Below are positions 1 through 6,719 of a DNA stretch of 9,018 nt, one piece after another. A program made the translations under genes and the position numbers. The stretch lies in the NCBI GenBank assembly GCA_963532875.1, contig CAUSLO010000035.1, forward strand, positions 1 to 9,018. Direction: 5' to 3'. The stretch comes from CAUTUX01 sp963532875 (GTDB lineage: Bacteria > Bacillota > Clostridia > Christensenellales > CAG-917). Under the pieces are notes generated by a model that was given only the letters and a program-made list of their open reading frames with translations, did no database searches and was not told the origin of the DNA. How positions within the stretch are numbered: the stretch's first letter is position 1; the number at the start of each line of letters is the position of its first letter.

Positions 1-24
1 TGGCTTCGCCAATAATGGTTTCAT
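1..24 (-). CDS. Possible start of a divergent gene, cut by the window edge
   Basis: An ATG read on the minus strand at 24-22 opens eight codons (MKPLLAKP) that run off the left edge. It is preceded by the purine-rich stretch GAGAGGCGGG, which could act as a ribosome binding site. A perfect TATAAT lies about 60 bases upstream on the same strand. The divergent layout relative to the lipoprotein gene is reasonable. Eight residues are too few to name a family, and another in-frame choice exists: an ATG at 52-50 in a different frame is also open to the edge. The call rests on start-signal appearance only. Confidence 0.3.
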
Positions 25-83
25 CCCGCCTCTCGCACCTCAATAAACTCATAATTATTTGCAGTATATGTCTCTATTAATGT

Positions 84-89
84 ATTATA
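84..89 (-). promoter_or_regulatory. Candidate -10 box for the left-edge minus-strand gene
   Basis: Read on the minus strand this hexamer is TATAAT, a perfect sigma-A -10 box. The hexamer at -35 distance (GTACCT) is poor. The region is very AT-rich, so a chance match is possible. On the plus strand, TATTAT at 83-88 with TTGCAG at 59-64 (18-base spacing) is an equally weak candidate for the lipoprotein gene. Confidence 0.25.
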
Positions 90-114
90 CTTATTATATA
101 TATTAGAGGTACTA

Positions 115-2682
115 ATGACTAAATATTTGCGAACATTAACGATTTTATTATTGGTTTCACTTTTTGTTTTTGCTTTTGCTAGTTGTAATAAGAAGACAAA
201 AAAACCGGGTGGCAAAGAATCAGAGGCTACATTACACACTGTAAAAATCAGCAGAGGTATTCCAGGTATTAAAGATAGTGAAAAGAAAGTTAAAACTGGC
301 ACACTTGTTACTTTTGACAGCACACATGAAAAAGATGACAACTATTTATATATCCCAAAGGAAAGTCATCGTCCAGGTTATTCATTCAAAGGATGGTTTA
401 ATAGAAAAAATTCAAAAGAAGTAACTGAAGGATATAAAATTGAAGAACCTGCTGAAATCTACGGCAGATATGACCCAGCGAGATTTGAACTTGATTTTGA
501 TTTAAATGATCCTGATAATTTAGCAGAAGTAAGCAATAAAAAACATACTGTGTATTTTGGGTCTGGAGAAAACTCTACAATTAAGACTCCTACTCCTAGA
601 ACTGGAAAAGAAACAGAACTAGCAAATAACTATGGACGATTTTTGTACTATTACATAATCAACAAAGACACAAATGAAGAAATTAGAGTTAGCAGTGTTG
701 CAGAAAAAGATGCAAAAGAAGTTAAAGGCGTAAAGTGGACATTCCTCAATGTAAAAGATAACAAGATGTATGCTAAATGGCGTAAAAATGAGGTTGACAT
801 TACTTTAACTCTTACTGATAAAAATGAACCACATGGCATAACTCCTAAAACAGTTACGATTAAAAAGTACGACATTCTTGATTGGAATAATCCCCCAAGC
901 GGAATTGATTCATTCAAAGAAATTGGCAATAAATACATTAAGAGTTGGTACTACGAAAGAAATGACGCTGATAAAACAAAGGTAACTTATAACTTCACTA
1001 ATGATTCAGTAATTGGGGATATGCTTACTGAAAGCACTACTCTATATGCTGAATACTCAGAATTGAGAGAAATCGGAAGTGAAGGAGATTATAGAAATCT
1101 AATCGACGAGATTAAGACAACAATGAACGGTGCTGATGAGACAAAAAAGAAAGCACTCCAAAATGCAATTATTAGATTTAACGCTGATATTACTTTAATG
1201 TCCGCTACTGAAACACTATTCAGCAACGCACAATATCCTTTCTTAGGAAGAATTGAAGGAAATGATAAAACAATTACATACGGCACCTCGGCGAGCATGC
1301 AAGGTTTTAAACTTGGCAATACAAAAAAGACTATTTACTCTTTAGTTGGATACAATAGTGGTCATATTGAAAAATTAAAAGTACGTAACGTTGTTTTAAC
1401 TCCTATGCCTGGCACAGAGGAAATATATGTTGGATTAATCGCATATGAAAATCATGGAATTATCGAACATTGCGAAGTAACCACTACTGGCTTTGACTTA
1501 GATGCTCCAAAGGGCGCATATTTTGGAGGCATTGCATATATATCAAGTAACCAAATCATTGACACTCAAGGAAACTACAAAAACTCAAAATCTGCTATCA
1601 GCCACAGCAAAGTAGACATCAGTTTCAACAAGATTAGAAGCGAAAAGGTTGTTTTTGGTGGACTCGTTGGCGTAAACAATGGTAGTGAAGTTATTAAATC
1701 AGAATCAAAAACAATTGTAGAAAATATAGAACTTGTTAAGGGCGATATTACATTTGGCGGATTAATAGGTGAAAATTTAGGTAAAGTTGAAACATGTAAG
1801 TGTGAAACAAAAGTAACTGTTAACTCGGCAAATACTAGTTTAAATACTAATGATACGTTTATTGGTGGCTTAATTGGTAAAAACCTAGGCTATGTTAAAA
1901 ACATTGAATGCTCTACTACATTTAAGATTGATAACTCGGTTGGTTTCTATGCTGGGGGATTATTTGGATTACATAGTGGTGATGCTACAGATATTGATTT
2001 AGAGTTAGATATAAAAGATATTAATTCAACAGAAGATATTAAGTTTGGTAATATTGCCTACGAAATATTTAGAGAAAACTCATCTAAGTACACTTCATCA
2101 GTATCATCTGTTTATATGCATGGAAAAATTAATATTAAATTACACGAGAATGCTACAAAGTTACGCTTTACATATCTAGCAGCAAAACACGACAGAGTTC
2201 CAGATCATGATAATTATGCAAAAGCATCATTTAGAAAATTCTTAATTGATTTAGATGTAAACCTTGAATCTAAAAAAGGTGGCGAGGATGATTTAAGTCG
2301 TTTAGAAGTTTCTATTAATTCATATGAGAAATTCAAATCAACTAACGATATCGGAGAACTAACATTTGTTAATAAGAAAGATGGAGACAAGTTTGCTATA
2401 TTTACTTTGAATGGTAACAAGTACTCTGTTGAGAAAGAAAACGGTGCTGATCTAAAGGACTTAAAGATTGGGGATAAGCCTATAATATCTGTTGACGAAC
2501 CTACAAAACATAGTTTGGTATTCCAAGAAAATAAAGACAAAACTGCCATTAAGAGTAATCCATTAAATAAAGACTCTTGGAATATAAAAGAATATTATGG
2601 GACTGAGGCAGATCATCCAAGTCTAACATCGGCAGAAGATAAAGCAAAAATTGGTGTTCCAAAACTAAAAGCTTTTGCGTAA
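115..2682 (+). CDS. Surface lipoprotein with InlB-type repeats and a GLUG-like beta-solenoid
   Basis: This 855-residue protein is predicted to be exported and lipid-anchored. Residues 1-24 form a signal peptide: K3 and R6, a hydrophobic stretch 8-22, and lipobox FASC with Cys24 as the lipidation site. A short Lys-rich linker follows. Residues about 36-315 contain three degenerate Listeria-Bacteroides (InlB B-repeat) modules, shown by RPGYSFKGW (86-94), MYAKW (218-222) and TTLYAEY (308-314). Residues about 375-655 carry GLUG-like repeats such as GGLVGVNNG (515-523), GGLIGENLG and GGLIGKNLG, led by the typical GRIEGNDKTI (378-387). The C-terminus ends in a Trp (822) and PKLK (849-852), as in many GLUG proteins. 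The ATG at 115 follows AGAGGT at 105-110. Such proteins are usually cell-surface adhesion or carbohydrate-interacting factors, but the ligand here cannot be told. The gene appears monocistronic and ends at a terminator. Confidence 0.9.
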   Translation: MTKYLRTLTILLLVSLFVFAFASCNKKTKKPGGKESEATLHTVKISRGIPGIKDSEKKVKTGTLVTFDSTHEKDDNYLYIPKESHRPGYSFKGWFNRKNSKEVTEGYKIEEPAEIYGRYDPARFELDFDLNDPDNLAEVSNKKHTVYFGSGENSTIKTPTPRTGKETELANNYGRFLYYYIINKDTNEEIRVSSVAEKDAKEVKGVKWTFLNVKDNKMYAKWRKNEVDITLTLTDKNEPHGITPKTVTIKKYDILDWNNPPSGIDSFKEIGNKYIKSWYYERNDADKTKVTYNFTNDSVIGDMLTESTTLYAEYSELREIGSEGDYRNLIDEIKTTMNGADETKKKALQNAIIRFNADITLMSATETLFSNAQYPFLGRIEGNDKTITYGTSASMQGFKLGNTKKTIYSLVGYNSGHIEKLKVRNVVLTPMPGTEEIYVGLIAYENHGIIEHCEVTTTGFDLDAPKGAYFGGIAYISSNQIIDTQGNYKNSKSAISHSKVDISFNKIRSEKVVFGGLVGVNNGSEVIKSESKTIVENIELVKGDITFGGLIGENLGKVETCKCETKVTVNSANTSLNTNDTFIGGLIGKNLGYVKNIECSTTFKIDNSVGFYAGGLFGLHSGDATDIDLELDIKDINSTEDIKFGNIAYEIFRENSSKYTSSVSSVYMHGKINIKLHENATKLRFTYLAAKHDRVPDHDNYAKASFRKFLIDLDVNLESKKGGEDDLSRLEVSINSYEKFKSTNDIGELTFVNKKDGDKFAIFTLNGNKYSVEKENGADLKDLKIGDKPIISVDEPTKHSLVFQENKDKTAIKSNPLNKDSWNIKEYYGTEADHPSLTSAEDKAKIGVPKLKAFA
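220..1059 (+). repeat. Three degenerate InlB-type (Listeria-Bacteroides) modules
   Basis: These are protein-level repeats inside the lipoprotein gene. Module 1 (residues about 36-118) has the full signature: a beta strand with VTFDS, then GYSFKGWFN, then EIYGRYD. Module 2 (about 123-222) is longer and ends in MYAKW. Module 3 (about 226-315) contains KSWYYERN and ends in TLYAEYS. The DNA is not visibly repetitive, so the modules are old or quickly diverging. Boundaries are approximate. Confidence 0.65.
1240..2079 (+). repeat. GLUG-like beta-solenoid repeat array
   Basis: About seven to eight repeats of the pattern GG[LI]xGxNxGxV recur at spacings of roughly 30-45 residues. They include YSLVGYNSGHI (408-418), YVGLIAYENHGII (438-450), FGGIAYISSN (470-479), FGGLVGVNNG (514-523), FGGLIGENLGKV (548-559), IGGLIGKNLGYV (583-594), AGGLFGLHSG (613-622) and a decayed FGNIAY (644-649). 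Alternating hydrophobic and polar residues between the cores fit a stacked beta-helix. Repeats in the middle are better conserved than those at the ends. Confidence 0.7.
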
Positions 2683-2704
2683 GATTTGATTGGACTAAAA
2701 ATTC

Positions 2705-2731
2705 AAAGGCTACATCATGTAGCCTTTTTTT
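2705..2731 (+). terminator. Rho-independent terminator between convergent genes
   Basis: A perfect 10-base-pair stem (AAAGGCTACA at 2705-2714 with TGTAGCCTTT at 2718-2727) encloses a TCA loop. The right arm and following bases give a run of seven T (2725-2731). It sits 22 bases after the lipoprotein stop codon. Read on the minus strand, the same hairpin is followed by GAATTTTT, so it may also stop serS transcription, which ends at 2755. Confidence 0.9.
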
Positions 2732-2754
2732 AATCCGCTTGTCTGATAATTCAA

Positions 2755-4035
2755 TTACTTAATTACTGTAATTCCACCCAAATACTTAACTAAGACTTCT
2801 GGAACATTTACTGAACCATCTGCATTTTGATTTTGTTCTAATATTGCAGGAATTAGTCTTGATGTCGCTAGCCCTGATCCATTTAAAGTATGCACATAGA
2901 AAGGTTTCTTTGTCTCGGCATCTCTATACTTTGTATTATTTCTTCTCGCTTGATAATCTCTTGCATTACTTACCGAACTGCACTCCTTATATATGCCCAT
3001 TGATGGAATATACAACTCTATATCATATGTTCTTGCCATTGATGCAGAACAGTCTTCTGCTGCGAGTTTAGAAACTCTAAAGTGTAGCCCTAACTTTTCA
3101 ACAAGAGAAATTGCTTTGTTCAACAACTCTTCAAATGCCTTATCACTTTGCTCTGGGGTTGTTATTTGTACCATTTCGATTTTGTTGAATTGGTGTCCAC
3201 GTATCATCCCTCTCTCTTCTTTTCTCGCGCTTCCTGCCTCTTTTCTATAACAAGGGGTATATGCAAATAGTTTAAATGGTAGTTTTGCTTCATCAATAAT
3301 TTCATTTGAGTACATGTTAATTAATGCGGTTTCTGCAGTCGGCAACATAAATCTATTCTTCTTCATATCGTCAGCACAATCTAACCAATACACTTCCTCG
3401 GCGAACTTAGGGAACTGTCCTGCTCCGTACCCGCAAGCATAATTCAATTGATGTGGTGGCAATATAAACTCATAGTTGTCATTTAAATGTTCATCAATAA
3501 AAAAGTTTAATAACGCCCATTCAAGCCTTGCTCCCAAGCCTCGATATATCCAAAAACCGTTCCCAGACAACTTAACTCCTCGTTCGTAATCTATTAGATT
3601 TAAAGATGTTGCCAACTCTACGTGATCTTTGATTTTGAAATCGTATTGTCTTTGCTTATTAATTACCTTAACAACTTCGTTATTTTCTTTCCCGCCAACC
3701 TTTAGATCTTGATCTGGGATATTTGGAATCACTGACAATATGTCTGATATTTGATTAAGGACATTGTTAACTTCAACATCTATGTTGGCGATTTCCTCTC
3801 CAACCTGTCTCATCTTCTCAAATATTGGAGTTACATCTTTGCCTTCCTTTTTAAGTTTTGGAATTTCACTTGATGTTGCATTTCTTTCTGCTTTTAGTTT
3901 CTCTACTTTTTGTAACAACTCTTTTCTTTTATCATCAAGTTTGATAACGTCCTTGAAGTCGATTTTGTATCCCTTCTTTAATAAAAGTTTTTCTATTTCT
4001 TTTTTCTCATTTCGTATTCTTACAATGTCTAACAT
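2755..4035 (-). CDS. serS: Seryl-tRNA synthetase
   Basis: A class II aminoacyl-tRNA synthetase that activates serine with ATP and charges tRNA-Ser (and tRNA-Sec where present) in the cytoplasm. Its 426 residues match the normal family length. Residues 1-100 are the charged helical arm that recognises the long variable arm of tRNA-Ser. The catalytic core shows PTAETAL (232-238, the serine-binding TxE), motif 2 as CYRKEAGSARKEERGMIRGH (262-281, with Arg264), SSVSN and QARR (353-365), and motif 3 as HTLNGSGLATSR (382-393, with Arg393). The ATG is preceded by CGAGG at 4045-4041, inside the 10-base gap after leuS, so the two genes are probably co-transcribed. GYGAGQFPKF (202-211) and DCSASMARTYDIE (328-340) differ from the E. 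coli type (GTGQLPKF, DMGFGACKTYD). They resemble a second SerRS subtype that I recall from Clostridia, so a paralogue elsewhere is possible. Confidence 0.97.
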   Translation of the reverse strand: MLDIVRIRNEKKEIEKLLLKKGYKIDFKDVIKLDDKRKELLQKVEKLKAERNATSSEIPKLKKEGKDVTPIFEKMRQVGEEIANIDVEVNNVLNQISDILSVIPNIPDQDLKVGGKENNEVVKVINKQRQYDFKIKDHVELATSLNLIDYERGVKLSGNGFWIYRGLGARLEWALLNFFIDEHLNDNYEFILPPHQLNYACGYGAGQFPKFAEEVYWLDCADDMKKNRFMLPTAETALINMYSNEIIDEAKLPFKLFAYTPCYRKEAGSARKEERGMIRGHQFNKIEMVQITTPEQSDKAFEELLNKAISLVEKLGLHFRVSKLAAEDCSASMARTYDIELYIPSMGIYKECSSVSNARDYQARRNNTKYRDAETKKPFYVHTLNGSGLATSRLIPAILEQNQNADGSVNVPEVLVKYLGGITVIK

Positions 4036-4045
4036 AACTACCTCG

Positions 4046-6466
4046 TTATATTATTATATTAATTAATTTATTTGGTACAACTATAATTTTTTTGATGTCT
4101 CCAGAAAGTTTATCTTTAACTAAATCTACAGCCATTTTTTCTATACTTTCTTTTGGCATGTTTGGTTCTACTAATAACTTCCCTCTAATCTTTGCGTTAA
4201 TTTGTACAACCATTTCGATTTCATCCTTAACTAGTGCCTTTTCATCTGCTATTGGGAATCTGTTAGTGAATACTGAATATTTCTCGCCGAACATTTCCCA
4301 AAGTTCCTCCGCTACATGTGGAACAAAGGGTGCTAATAATAGGATTAAATCTCTAATGCCATCTTTAAATATTATATGCTTATTTTCTACTGATGAATCA
4401 TATAAATATATTGCATTAACTAATTCCATAATACGTGCCGTTGCAGTGTTAAATGAAAAGTTCTCAAAGTCATTGGTTACACTGTTTATGGTGTTGTTTC
4501 TTACATAATCAAGTTGTTTCTCTTCTCTTCCTTTTTCGATTTTAGTTGCTTTAAAATCTTTAACCTTAAGAACAATTCTCTCTACTCTTTCTAAGAATTT
4601 TAAGATTCCTTCTAAGCCACCTTCGCTCCAAGGACCACCTTCAACATAATTAAAACCGAACATTAAATATAACCTAAAAATATCCGCACTGTATTTAGAT
4701 ATTGCGTCGTCTGGTGAAACTACGTTTCCTCTTGACTTTGACATCTTTTGTCCATCTGGGCCCAAAATAATCCCTTGGTGAACTAGCGATTTAAATGGCT
4801 CAGAAAAGTTTAGATATCCCATATCTCTTAATGCTTTTGTAAAGAATCTTGCATATAGTAAATGCATACATGCATGCTCTGAACCGCCTACATATTTATC
4901 TACTGGCAATAACTTGTTTATGATATCTGAATCAAATGCCTTCTTTTTGTTTTTGTTATCTGGATATCTTAAGTAGTACCAACTTGAACATACAAACGTA
5001 TCTAGCGTATCTGGATCACGTTTTGCCTTACCCCCACACTTAGGACACTTTACATTCATAAAGGAATCGCACTTCTTTAGTGGGGATTCGCCGTCTGGTG
5101 TGAAATTTACATTGTATGGCAACAAAACTGGCAAGTCCTTATCCTCAACTAAAACTTCCCCACACTTTTCACAGTGTATAACTGGGATTGGTGCTCCCCA
5201 ATATCTTTGTCTAGAAACTAACCAGTCTCTTAACCTATAGTTAATTTTTAGTCTTCCTTTGCCTTCCTTTTCAAGGTCAGCAATTATATTCTTTCTTCCT
5301 TTTTCTGTTGAAAGTCCATTATATTTCCCACTGTTGCACAACTCTCCTTCATCAACACAATATGGGAGATCATCTTTAACTTTTTTATTTTGGATAACTC
5401 TATTGATTTTTAATTTAAGTTTTTTTGCAAATTCATAGTCCCTATCATCGTGTGCTCCAACTCCCATTACGGCTCCAGTTCCATATGTGCCGATTACATA
5501 GTCTGCAACTAAAATTGGTACTTGATCTCCATTTACTGGATTGATTGCATATGCCCCAGTTACAACCCCTGTTTTTTCTCTTGATGCTGACATTCTGTCT
5601 ATTTCAGATACCCTAGAAGATTGCTTAATATATTCTTCAACTTTGCCCTTTTGATCTGAGGTGGTTATCTCTTGAAGTAATGAACTTTCTGGTGCGAGAA
5701 CGATATATGTAACGCCGAACAACGTGTCTGCTCTAGTTGTAAATACTGTTATTTTTTTATCGCTATTTTCTATTTGAAAATCTACTTCAGCCCCTTCACT
5801 TTTGCCAATCCAGTGTTTTTGCATAGCCTTTGTTTTCTCGGGCCAGTCAAGTTTATCAAGTTTGGTCAGCAACTCCTCAGCATATTCTGTGATTTTAAAG
5901 AACCATTGAGTAAGATTCTTTTTTTCTACAATTGATCCACATCTTTCGCATTCACCATTTACAACTTGTTCATTTGCTAGAACCGTATTGCATGATGAAC
6001 ACCAGTTTACAGGTGCTGCCTTACGATATGCGAGTCCTTTTTTATACAGTTGGGTAAACATCCATTGAGTCCATCTATAGTACTCTGGCTCACATGTTTT
6101 AATTTCATAATTCCAATCGTATGTTCCCCCAATTCTTTTCAATTGCTCTTCCATGGTTGCGATATTTTTCTTTGTACTATCATCTGGATGAATTCCTGTT
6201 TTAATTGCATAGTTTTCTGCTGGTAACCCAAAAGCATCAAATCCCATTGGATGGAATACATTATACCCTTGCATTAATTTAAATCTTGCATACGAATCTG
6301 AAGGTCCATAGTTATACCAATGCCCTGCATGTAATTTTGCTCCAGATGGGTACGAAAACATTTCTAAAACGTAATATTTTGGTTTATCGCTCTTCTTGTT
6401 AAATTTATATAATTTAGTTTTATTCCACTTTGCTTGCCACTTCTTTTCTACTTCTTGAAAATTCAT
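4046..6466 (-). CDS. leuS: Leucyl-tRNA synthetase
   Basis: A class I synthetase that charges tRNA-Leu, with an inserted editing domain that removes mischarged amino acids. It has 806 residues from the chosen start, normal for bacterial LeuRS. The HIGH-like signature is HAGH (46-49) within YPSGAKLHAGH, and KMSKS is at 574-578. A four-cysteine zinc knuckle lies at 156, 159, 173 and 176, and a second CxxC pair set at 432/435 and 474/477. The CP1 editing domain is present, with TTRADTLFG (243-251) and AHDDRDYEFA (338-347). The C-terminal tRNA-binding domain ends in QINAKIRGK and a short hydrophobic tail. An in-frame GTG at 6475 would add three residues but overlaps the ribosome binding site, so ATG at 6466 is preferred. 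serS follows after 10 bases. Confidence 0.97.
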   Translation of the reverse strand: MNFQEVEKKWQAKWNKTKLYKFNKKSDKPKYYVLEMFSYPSGAKLHAGHWYNYGPSDSYARFKLMQGYNVFHPMGFDAFGLPAENYAIKTGIHPDDSTKKNIATMEEQLKRIGGTYDWNYEIKTCEPEYYRWTQWMFTQLYKKGLAYRKAAPVNWCSSCNTVLANEQVVNGECERCGSIVEKKNLTQWFFKITEYAEELLTKLDKLDWPEKTKAMQKHWIGKSEGAEVDFQIENSDKKITVFTTRADTLFGVTYIVLAPESSLLQEITTSDQKGKVEEYIKQSSRVSEIDRMSASREKTGVVTGAYAINPVNGDQVPILVADYVIGTYGTGAVMGVGAHDDRDYEFAKKLKLKINRVIQNKKVKDDLPYCVDEGELCNSGKYNGLSTEKGRKNIIADLEKEGKGRLKINYRLRDWLVSRQRYWGAPIPVIHCEKCGEVLVEDKDLPVLLPYNVNFTPDGESPLKKCDSFMNVKCPKCGGKAKRDPDTLDTFVCSSWYYLRYPDNKNKKKAFDSDIINKLLPVDKYVGGSEHACMHLLYARFFTKALRDMGYLNFSEPFKSLVHQGIILGPDGQKMSKSRGNVVSPDDAISKYSADIFRLYLMFGFNYVEGGPWSEGGLEGILKFLERVERIVLKVKDFKATKIEKGREEKQLDYVRNNTINSVTNDFENFSFNTATARIMELVNAIYLYDSSVENKHIIFKDGIRDLILLLAPFVPHVAEELWEMFGEKYSVFTNRFPIADEKALVKDEIEMVVQINAKIRGKLLVEPNMPKESIEKMAVDLVKDKLSGDIKKIIVVPNKLINIII

Positions 6467-6474
6467 TAAAGACA

Positions 6475-6480
6475 CTCCTC
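6475..6480 (-). promoter_or_regulatory. leuS ribosome binding site that fixes the start
   Basis: GAGGAG on the minus strand lies 8 bases before ATG 6466-6464, an ideal spacing. The upstream GTG (6475-6473) shares its first base with this motif and so cannot be served by it. This makes the ATG the start. Confidence 0.85.
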
Positions 6481-6495
6481 GCTATTTATATGTAT

Positions 6496-6523
6496 ATTGT
6501 ACTATTGACGTTATTTAATACAA
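6496..6523 (-). promoter_or_regulatory. Candidate leuS-serS promoter
   Basis: On the minus strand TTGTAT (6523-6518) and TACAAT (6501-6496) are separated by 16 bases. The -10 box is one base from consensus and the -35 box keeps TTG. A start near 6489 would leave a leader of only about 25 bases, too short for a T-box or other riboswitch. AT-rich sequence makes chance matches common. Confidence 0.4.
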
Positions 6524-6539
6524 AATAAACAAAATGGAA

Positions 6540-6637
6540 TTGAGCAAAAACTTCTCTTTGTTTGGTAAAATCAGGCCACTAGATTGTTTAGAATTTTCCG
6601 AAGATTTCTAGTGATATAAATGCTCAAATTTATATCA
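6540..6637. other. Inverted-repeat cluster with pseudoknot potential between divergent genes
   Basis: Three pairings stand out. A perfect 10-base hairpin joins TGATATAAAT (6612-6621) to ATTTATATCA (6628-6637) with loop GCTCAA (6622-6627). CACTAGA (6577-6583) pairs with TCTAGTG (6607-6613). TTGAGCA (6540-6546) is complementary to TGCTCAA (6621-6627), which covers the whole loop of the 10-base hairpin. The block lies between the two candidate promoters, so it may hold operator sites or a small RNA rather than a leader. No tRNA, T-box core or open frame explains it. Function is unknown. Confidence 0.4.
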
Positions 6638-6665
6638 ATTCGTATCTGTTATATATTTCATAATT

Positions 6666-6694
6666 TTGTTTTTAATATTCCATTGTTGTATACT
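6666..6694 (+). promoter_or_regulatory. Candidate fba promoter
   Basis: TTGTTT (6666-6671) and TATACT (6689-6694) are spaced by 17 bases, the sigma-A optimum. TATACT differs from consensus at one position. Transcription would begin near 6701, leaving a short leader of about 19 bases that contains the GGAGG site. Confidence 0.5.
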
Positions 6695-6708
6695 AAAAAT
6701 ATTGATTT

Positions 6709-6716
6709 GGAGGTGG
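6709..6716 (+). promoter_or_regulatory. Strong fba ribosome binding site
   Basis: GGAGGTGG is nearly perfectly complementary to the 3' end of 16S rRNA. It sits 3 bases (from its last G) or 6 bases (from GGAGG) before the ATG at 6720. It rules out an upstream in-frame TTG at 6666, which lies in the promoter -35 region. Confidence 0.85.
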
Positions 6717-6719
6717 TTT

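Noticed and set aside
1..11. TGGC-TTC-GCCA palindrome at the left edge, as a possible terminator or repeat element
   Set aside because: A four-base stem is common by chance, no T run follows, and no second copy is seen in the window.
21..341. Minus-strand open frame overlapping the start of the large lipoprotein gene
   Set aside because: It runs antisense through a signal peptide and an InlB-type module that are clearly coding on the plus strand, and shows no domain or start signal.
3764..4508. Plus-strand open frames opposite serS and leuS (3764-4066 and 4092-4508)
   Set aside because: They are Ser/Leu/Phe-rich shadows of Lys/Glu-rich coding sequence on the other strand, with no ribosome binding sites and no recognisable domains.
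6467..6475. GTG start for leuS three codons upstream of the ATG
   Set aside because: Its first base is part of the GAGGAG ribosome binding site, leaving no spacer. The ATG at 6466 has an 8-base spacer.
6540..6660. T-box riboswitch for leuS in the divergent region
   Set aside because: No T-box core sequence or terminator with a T run was found on the minus strand, so the repeats are reported as unexplained structure only.
6666..6719. In-frame TTG that would extend the aldolase by 18 residues (MFLIFHCC...)
   Set aside because: The strong GGAGGTGG at 6709-6716 serves the ATG at 6720, the TTG lies in the likely -35 box, and the 309-residue form aligns with known class II aldolases from its first residues.
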